DNA of 64,000 bases from Dyella_B acidisoli (lineage in GTDB: Bacteria > Pseudomonadota > Gammaproteobacteria > Xanthomonadales > Rhodanobacteraceae), in contig NZ_CP064031.1 in NCBI RefSeq assembly GCF_049532895.1, positions 5,146,001 through 5,210,000 on the forward strand, written 5' to 3'. Positions 60,203 through 64,000 of this stretch are shown one piece after another. A program made the position numbers and the translations under genes. How positions within the stretch are numbered: position 1 is the stretch's first letter; every line of letters begins with the position of its first letter. The notes under the pieces were generated by a model. That model was not told where the DNA came from and did no database searches. It was given only the letters and a program-made list of their open reading frames with translations.

Positions 60203-62395
60203 TCAGGGTTCTTTCGCTTGCTTGAGCTGCTCCGCCAGCCAGGTGGCCATGTCCGCCATGGGATAGTCGGTATTCAACTGCCGATGCATTTCTTCGAACA
60301 CAGGTGGCGAAATCGTCCAGCCCAATGGAAGCAGATAATTGCCGGGACACAGTCGCATGTGCCAGAGCACGTCACTGCGACCGGGTTCAGTAGCATTGAT
60401 GTGCAGCGACGCCAGTAGCGCGGCTCTGGCGTATTCGCCACGCGCATCCCGCGTGTCCAGCAGCGCCACCAGCGGTGCGGTTGCTTCGCCATAACTGCGT
60501 TGTTCGGTAGTGCTGAGTGTGCGTGGACAGGCCGCAGAGTAGAGCGGTACGGTTTGCGCAGGATCGTGCGCATCGACGAAATCGTGCAAGCTGGGATCGT
60601 TGCTGATGTGGAGCACGATGAACTGCAGTGGTTGCTGCTGCACATCAGCGATCGAACGCAGTCGTTGCATCACTTCAAACAAGGTGGTGGCGCCCGAATT
60701 CTCGAAGTAGCCGCCATCCACCAATTGGAACGAGGCCGGCGGCAGAGCGCTGTTGCCGGCAGTCTGCAACGTGCCGGCCGGACTCAGATAGGTGAACCGG
60801 GCACTATTGAGCACCACTTCACTGAGCGGCACGCGCGGATCCAGCCAATGCGCCGCATCATACGCGGTGGTCCACGGGCTGCGCGCGAACGGGCGGAACG
60901 GGTGCTGCACGAAACGCCAGCCCTGTCCGACGGTGGTGCTATTGAAGAACAGTGCAGGTGTGTTCGTGCTGACATCGCCGTCATCGTTTTCATAGAGCGC
61001 GGCAAACGGTTGCGCCAGCGCGTTGACTCCCTGCTCCTGCGCTGCCTGTTCCCAGGCATGCGAGAGCGCACGGCCACGATCGTTGAACAAAGCACCCGGC
61101 AGCCAACGTTGCGTGAAGTCGATAAACCAGGCGTTGGCCATCACCGGTGCAAGAAAATCGTGATCAAGCATGTTTTCGGTGCGGTTCTGCGCGGACAGTC
61201 CGGTCTGCGGTGCGACACGTAGCGCGGCTACGTAGCTGGCCAAGCCCAAACTGCCGCCGGAAACGCCGGAGCCTGCAAAAAGATATCGCTCGAACAGGGG
61301 TTCGGTGCCGGCGGGCGGTTCCGCCTGGTCGATCAGCTTAGTGAATTGCGTCAACACCGTTGCGGTCCAGGCGGCCGCACGCAGGCCGCCTCCTTCGGCG
61401 GAAACCATGATCACCGGGCAGGCGCGTTGCGGAGTGCATCGACTTTGCAACCAGGCCTTGGCGTAGGCGTCGAAGTCTGGCCGATGGTCGGGTGGTGGAG
61501 GCGCAGGCTGTTGGTGCGTGGTCATCGCCGGATACTGGCGTACGTGGTGGTTGTCGTTGAGATGCAGCGCGTGCAACAGCACGGACACCACCATCAACAA
61601 GCTCAGCAGAGGTACGCCACGACGATCGGCGATCATGCACAGAAAACCGCCGCTCATGCAGAAGAAGCTGCAAGTGATCAGCAATACGGCCAGCGAGCCC
61701 ATGCCGTCGAATTGCCGCGGCTGGAACGCGACCAGGACGGTAATGAGGACGTTCAAGATCAGCACAGCAAGAAATACGCTCAATGGCGTCGTGCCCAACG
61801 TTGCGATAGATGTCGCACGTGGTTCTGCCGCTGCGCCGGTTCGCTCGGCGTTGGCCTGTAACAATCGTTGACGCCCAATGAAGAACACGATCATTGCGGC
61901 AGCCACGATCAGTAGCCCCGCGGTGCGCTCATCGCGCCGCAAGCACTGCGCTGACGTGGCGCACACTGCATGGGGCGTGCTGCGCAAAGCCATCAGGTAT
62001 CCGAACAGCACCAGCAGCGGCATCAGGATGCCCAGGACGCGCGGTATCCACTGCCGCAGTGTGGCCGCGCGCGGATTTTGCAGCGCGGGCCAGCGCGGGT
62101 AGGTCAGCCGATAGGCCTGGTGTGCGGTGTACCAGAGGGCGAGGCCAGCCAGTGCGGCGGTCGCCAGCAAAAAGAGGTAGCGGGTGCTGCTGGGATCGAC
62201 CCACATGGCAATCAGGAACAGCTCGTTGGCCTGATCGACGTTGCTGATGACGATGCCGGCGAAGGCAAGCACCAGCAGGGAGACGCGGATCGGCTTGCCG
62301 TGGTCCAGAACGATAATCAGCCAGTCGACGATGTTCAGCCAGGCCAGCCGCGCGTTCTGCGTTACGGAAGTAGGTGGATCGTGCTCAGCCATCAT
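60203..62395 (-). CDS. Membrane-anchored patatin-like protein
   Basis: About 730 residues; the first of two adjacent ATGs (62395) is taken, with GGGAAC upstream. About eight hydrophobic segments fill the first ~290 residues (SLLVLAFAGIVISN; YLFLLATAALAGLALWY; IPRVLGILMPLLVLFGYLMAL; ...). A cytosolic/periplasmic part follows with patatin-like elements: VIMVSAEGGGLRAAAWTATVL, nucleophile elbow GSGVSGGSLG, and LVDGGYFENSGATTLFEVM carrying the dyad Asp. The fusion of a multi-pass membrane domain with an acyl-hydrolase-like domain is unusual. Substrate unknown. Confidence 0.8.
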   Translation of the reverse strand: MMAEHDPPTSVTQNARLAWLNIVDWLIIVLDHGKPIRVSLLVLAFAGIVISNVDQANELFLIAMWVDPSSTRYLFLLATAALAGLALWYTAHQAYRLTYPRWPALQNPRAATLRQWIPRVLGILMPLLVLFGYLMALRSTPHAVCATSAQCLRRDERTAGLLIVAAAMIVFFIGRQRLLQANAERTGAAAEPRATSIATLGTTPLSVFLAVLILNVLITVLVAFQPRQFDGMGSLAVLLITCSFFCMSGGFLCMIADRRGVPLLSLLMVVSVLLHALHLNDNHHVRQYPAMTTHQQPAPPPPDHRPDFDAYAKAWLQSRCTPQRACPVIMVSAEGGGLRAAAWTATVLTQFTKLIDQAEPPAGTEPLFERYLFAGSGVSGGSLGLASYVAALRVAPQTGLSAQNRTENMLDHDFLAPVMANAWFIDFTQRWLPGALFNDRGRALSHAWEQAAQEQGVNALAQPFAALYENDDGDVSTNTPALFFNSTTVGQGWRFVQHPFRPFARSPWTTAYDAAHWLDPRVPLSEVVLNSARFTYLSPAGTLQTAGNSALPPASFQLVDGGYFENSGATTLFEVMQRLRSIADVQQQPLQFIVLHISNDPSLHDFVDAHDPAQTVPLYSAACPRTLSTTEQRSYGEATAPLVALLDTRDARGEYARAALLASLHINATEPGRSDVLWHMRLCPGNYLLPLGWTISPPVFEEMHRQLNTDYPMADMATWLAEQLKQAKEP

Positions 62396-62535
62396 CCCTT
62401 GTTCCCGGGCATATCCGATCGGCGTCCATATTACGGATATGACATGCATCGGGCCGGTGGAGAGGATCGCAGTTCCAGGCGGGGGTACAGCGTTATGATG
62501 ATTTTGTTTCGGGGGATCAGGTGTAGGGGTCTGTC

Positions 62536-62757
62536 ATGCGCTGGTTACTGCTGTTTGCGACCTTGCTGTCGTGGGTGCTCTGCTTCACGCGCCACGGCGC
62601 AGGCGCCATGGCCTTTTGGCTATTCGCGGGGATCATCGGTGCCATCGCCACCGTTCTTGGTTTTGCGCATGCGCGCATCTCTGCCAATGCGCAACCAGAG
62701 ATCATGCTCGATCTGCCTAAGCGTCAGCCGCCGCAAGAGAAGCCGCCGCAAGCATGA
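62536..62757 (+). CDS. Small two-helix membrane protein
   Basis: 73 residues: WLLLFATLLSWVLCF and FWLFAGIIGAIATVLGF are membrane segments, followed by a proline-rich charged tail (PKRQPPQEKPPQA). AGGGG lies upstream of the ATG. No family is recognised. It is divergent from the patatin-like gene and ahead of acs. Confidence 0.65.
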   Translation: MRWLLLFATLLSWVLCFTRHGAGAMAFWLFAGIIGAIATVLGFAHARISANAQPEIMLDLPKRQPPQEKPPQA

Positions 62758-62887
62758 AATGCTGCACTGCAGCTTTGGTGGTTTAGCCATCCAAACGCTA
62801 CACTCGGGTGATTGACGCAGCGCAAAGGTGCGGTGCGCAATCATTCACGAGTGCGCTCCCGGCGAATCGGCGAGCAGGAGGCAAAAC

Positions 62888-64000
62888 ATGTCCAAGGTCT
62901 ATCCCGTCGATCCCGCCTTCGCCGCCAAGGCGCGCATTCGCAAAGAAGACTACGAACAGCTGTATGCGGAGTCGGTGAAGGATCCCGAAAGCTTCTGGGG
63001 CCGCATCGCCGAGCGCTTGGAATGGTCGAAGAAACCCACGCGCATTCGCGACGTTTCCTTCGATCCGAGCAACCTGCATATTCGCTGGTACGACGATGGC
63101 CAGCTCAACGTGTCAGCCAATTGTTTGGATCGTCACCTGGCTACGCGGGGCGACAAGACCGCGATCATCTTCGAGGGCGACGATCCGTCGGAGTCGCGGC
63201 GCATCAGCTATCGCGAGCTGCATGCGGAAGTGTGCAAGTTCGCCAACACGCTGAAGCATCTGGGCATCAGCAAAGGCGATCGCGTGGCGATCTATATGCC
63301 GATGATTCCCGAGGCCGCCGTGGCGATGCTGGCCTGTGCGCGCATTGGTGCGGTTCACTCGGTGGTGTTCGGCGGCTTCTCGCCCGATTCGCTGGCGGGC
63401 CGTATCGCCGACTCCACCGCAAAGTTGGTGGTGACGGCGGATGAAGGTTTACGCGGCGGCAAGAAGATTCCGCTGAAGACCAACGTGGATGCTGCGCTTC
63501 AGCGCCCTGGCACCAACAGCGTGGAAACCGTGATCGTGGTGCGCCGTACGGGTTCCGCCGTGCCGATGCAATCGCCGCGCGATCGGTACTACCACGTGCT
63601 GATGGAAGGGCAGTCGGCAGATTGCCCGGCTGAACCGTTGGAGGCGGAACATCCGCTGTTCATCCTGTATACCTCCGGCTCTACCGGTAAACCAAAGGGC
63701 GTGCTGCATACCTCGGGCGGTTATCTGGTTTACGCGAGTTTCACGCACGAGCTGGTGTTCGATGTGCGCGAGGACGATGTGTACTGGTGCACCGCCGACG
63801 TGGGTTGGGTTACCGGGCACAGCTATGTGGTCTATGGTCCGCTCGCCAACGGCGCGACCACGGTGATGTTCGACGGTGTGCCGAACTATCCGGATTTCAG
63901 CCGCTTCTGGCAGGTGGTGGATAAGCACAAGGTTACGTTGTTCTACACCGCGCCCACGGCGATCCGAGCTCTGATGCGTGAGGGCGAGGGCCCCGTGAAG
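62888..64000 (+). CDS. acs: Acetyl-CoA synthetase, 3' end beyond right edge
   Basis: 371 codons are visible from the ATG with AGGAGG upstream; the family has ~650 residues, so about 57% is here. It activates acetate to acetyl-CoA through acetyl-AMP. Seen: the ACAS_N domain (EQLYAESVKDPESFWGRIA), VHSVVFGGFSPDSLAGRI, the ATP-binding loop YTSGSTGKPKGV, and DVGWVTGHSYVVYGPL. The C-terminal domain with the acetylated Lys is not in the window. Confidence 0.95.
   Translation, partial: MSKVYPVDPAFAAKARIRKEDYEQLYAESVKDPESFWGRIAERLEWSKKPTRIRDVSFDPSNLHIRWYDDGQLNVSANCLDRHLATRGDKTAIIFEGDDPSESRRISYRELHAEVCKFANTLKHLGISKGDRVAIYMPMIPEAAVAMLACARIGAVHSVVFGGFSPDSLAGRIADSTAKLVVTADEGLRGGKKIPLKTNVDAALQRPGTNSVETVIVVRRTGSAVPMQSPRDRYYHVLMEGQSADCPAEPLEAEHPLFILYTSGSTGKPKGVLHTSGGYLVYASFTHELVFDVREDDVYWCTADVGWVTGHSYVVYGPLANGATTVMFDGVPNYPDFSRFWQVVDKHKVTLFYTAPTAIRALMREGEGPVK

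Overview
The window looks like chromosomal DNA of a high-GC gammaproteobacterium of the Xanthomonadales/Lysobacterales, most likely Rhodanobacteraceae (Dyella, Rhodanobacter, Luteibacter and relatives). This is inferred from gene content: two large TonB-dependent receptors, many secreted S9/S53 peptidases, a Tat-exported class A beta-lactamase, an algZ-algR-hemC block, rsmG-parA-parB, and intergenic REP-like repeats of the kind seen in this group. I saw no rRNA, tRNA, CRISPR array, insertion sequence or phage gene.

Layout. 1-4.0 kb is accessory DNA: an AT-richer open frame of unknown family runs off the left edge, followed by a SnoaL-like/quinone-oxidoreductase/WYL-regulator operon and a dead XRE regulator with an in-frame amber codon. 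4.3-10.6 kb carries a Tat-secreted GH92 alpha-mannosidase, a candidate structured small RNA ending in an intrinsic terminator (7160-7308), and an Oar-like TonB-dependent receptor. 10.9-17 kb is regulatory: an AraC regulator, a ParS/MbcA-like protein, a BaeS/BaeR-like two-component pair, an FAD monooxygenase and a membrane protein. 17-28 kb holds a small lipoprotein, a class A beta-lactamase, a DoxX-like protein, Dps, the potassium transporter Kup, a diguanylate cyclase with a possible sigma-54 promoter upstream, a FUSC permease, an Asp/Asn hydroxylase, a GST and an Lrp regulator. 28-38 kb contains a sedolisin (S53) with a long structured leader, a DUF899 protein, a metal-responsive PadR regulator (YqjI type) coupled to a ferric-siderophore reductase (YqjH type), and two divergent S9 peptidases. 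38-47.5 kb contains a GlxA-like regulator divergent from an isochorismatase, an esterase, algZ-algR-hemC, a second TonB-dependent receptor and a DUF481 outer-membrane protein. 47.6-64 kb is mostly core: a WYL regulator, a patatin, DUF488, a glycosyltransferase, parB-parA-rsmG, a small SPFH protein, pirin, a UPF0149 protein, exonuclease III, another S9 peptidase, a PA0069-type radical SAM protein, a membrane-anchored patatin-like protein and the start of acetyl-CoA synthetase, which runs off the right edge.

How the genes fit together. Four secreted or periplasmic peptidases (one S53, three S9), a secreted mannosidase and two TonB-dependent receptors suggest a scavenger that breaks down extracellular protein and glycan and takes up the products. 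Iron handling is represented by Dps and the YqjI/YqjH-like pair, whose promoter carries two ATATATC-type sites. Stress and envelope sensing come from BaeSR- and AlgZR-like pairs.

At least four families of short intergenic repeat occur. Type A is a ~90-bp element with GTCATTCCCGC...GCGGGAATGAC arms and a conserved loop. Type B is CCCTCACCCCAACCCTCTCCCC-like, often in opposed pairs. Type C is GTAGGYTGGRRTG-like. Type D is a GTCCCGGCGAAGGCCGGGAC-like hairpin. One type A copy sits inside a type B pair. The most interesting non-coding objects are the four-hairpin RNA at 7160-7308, the structured sedolisin leader, and the repeat elements.
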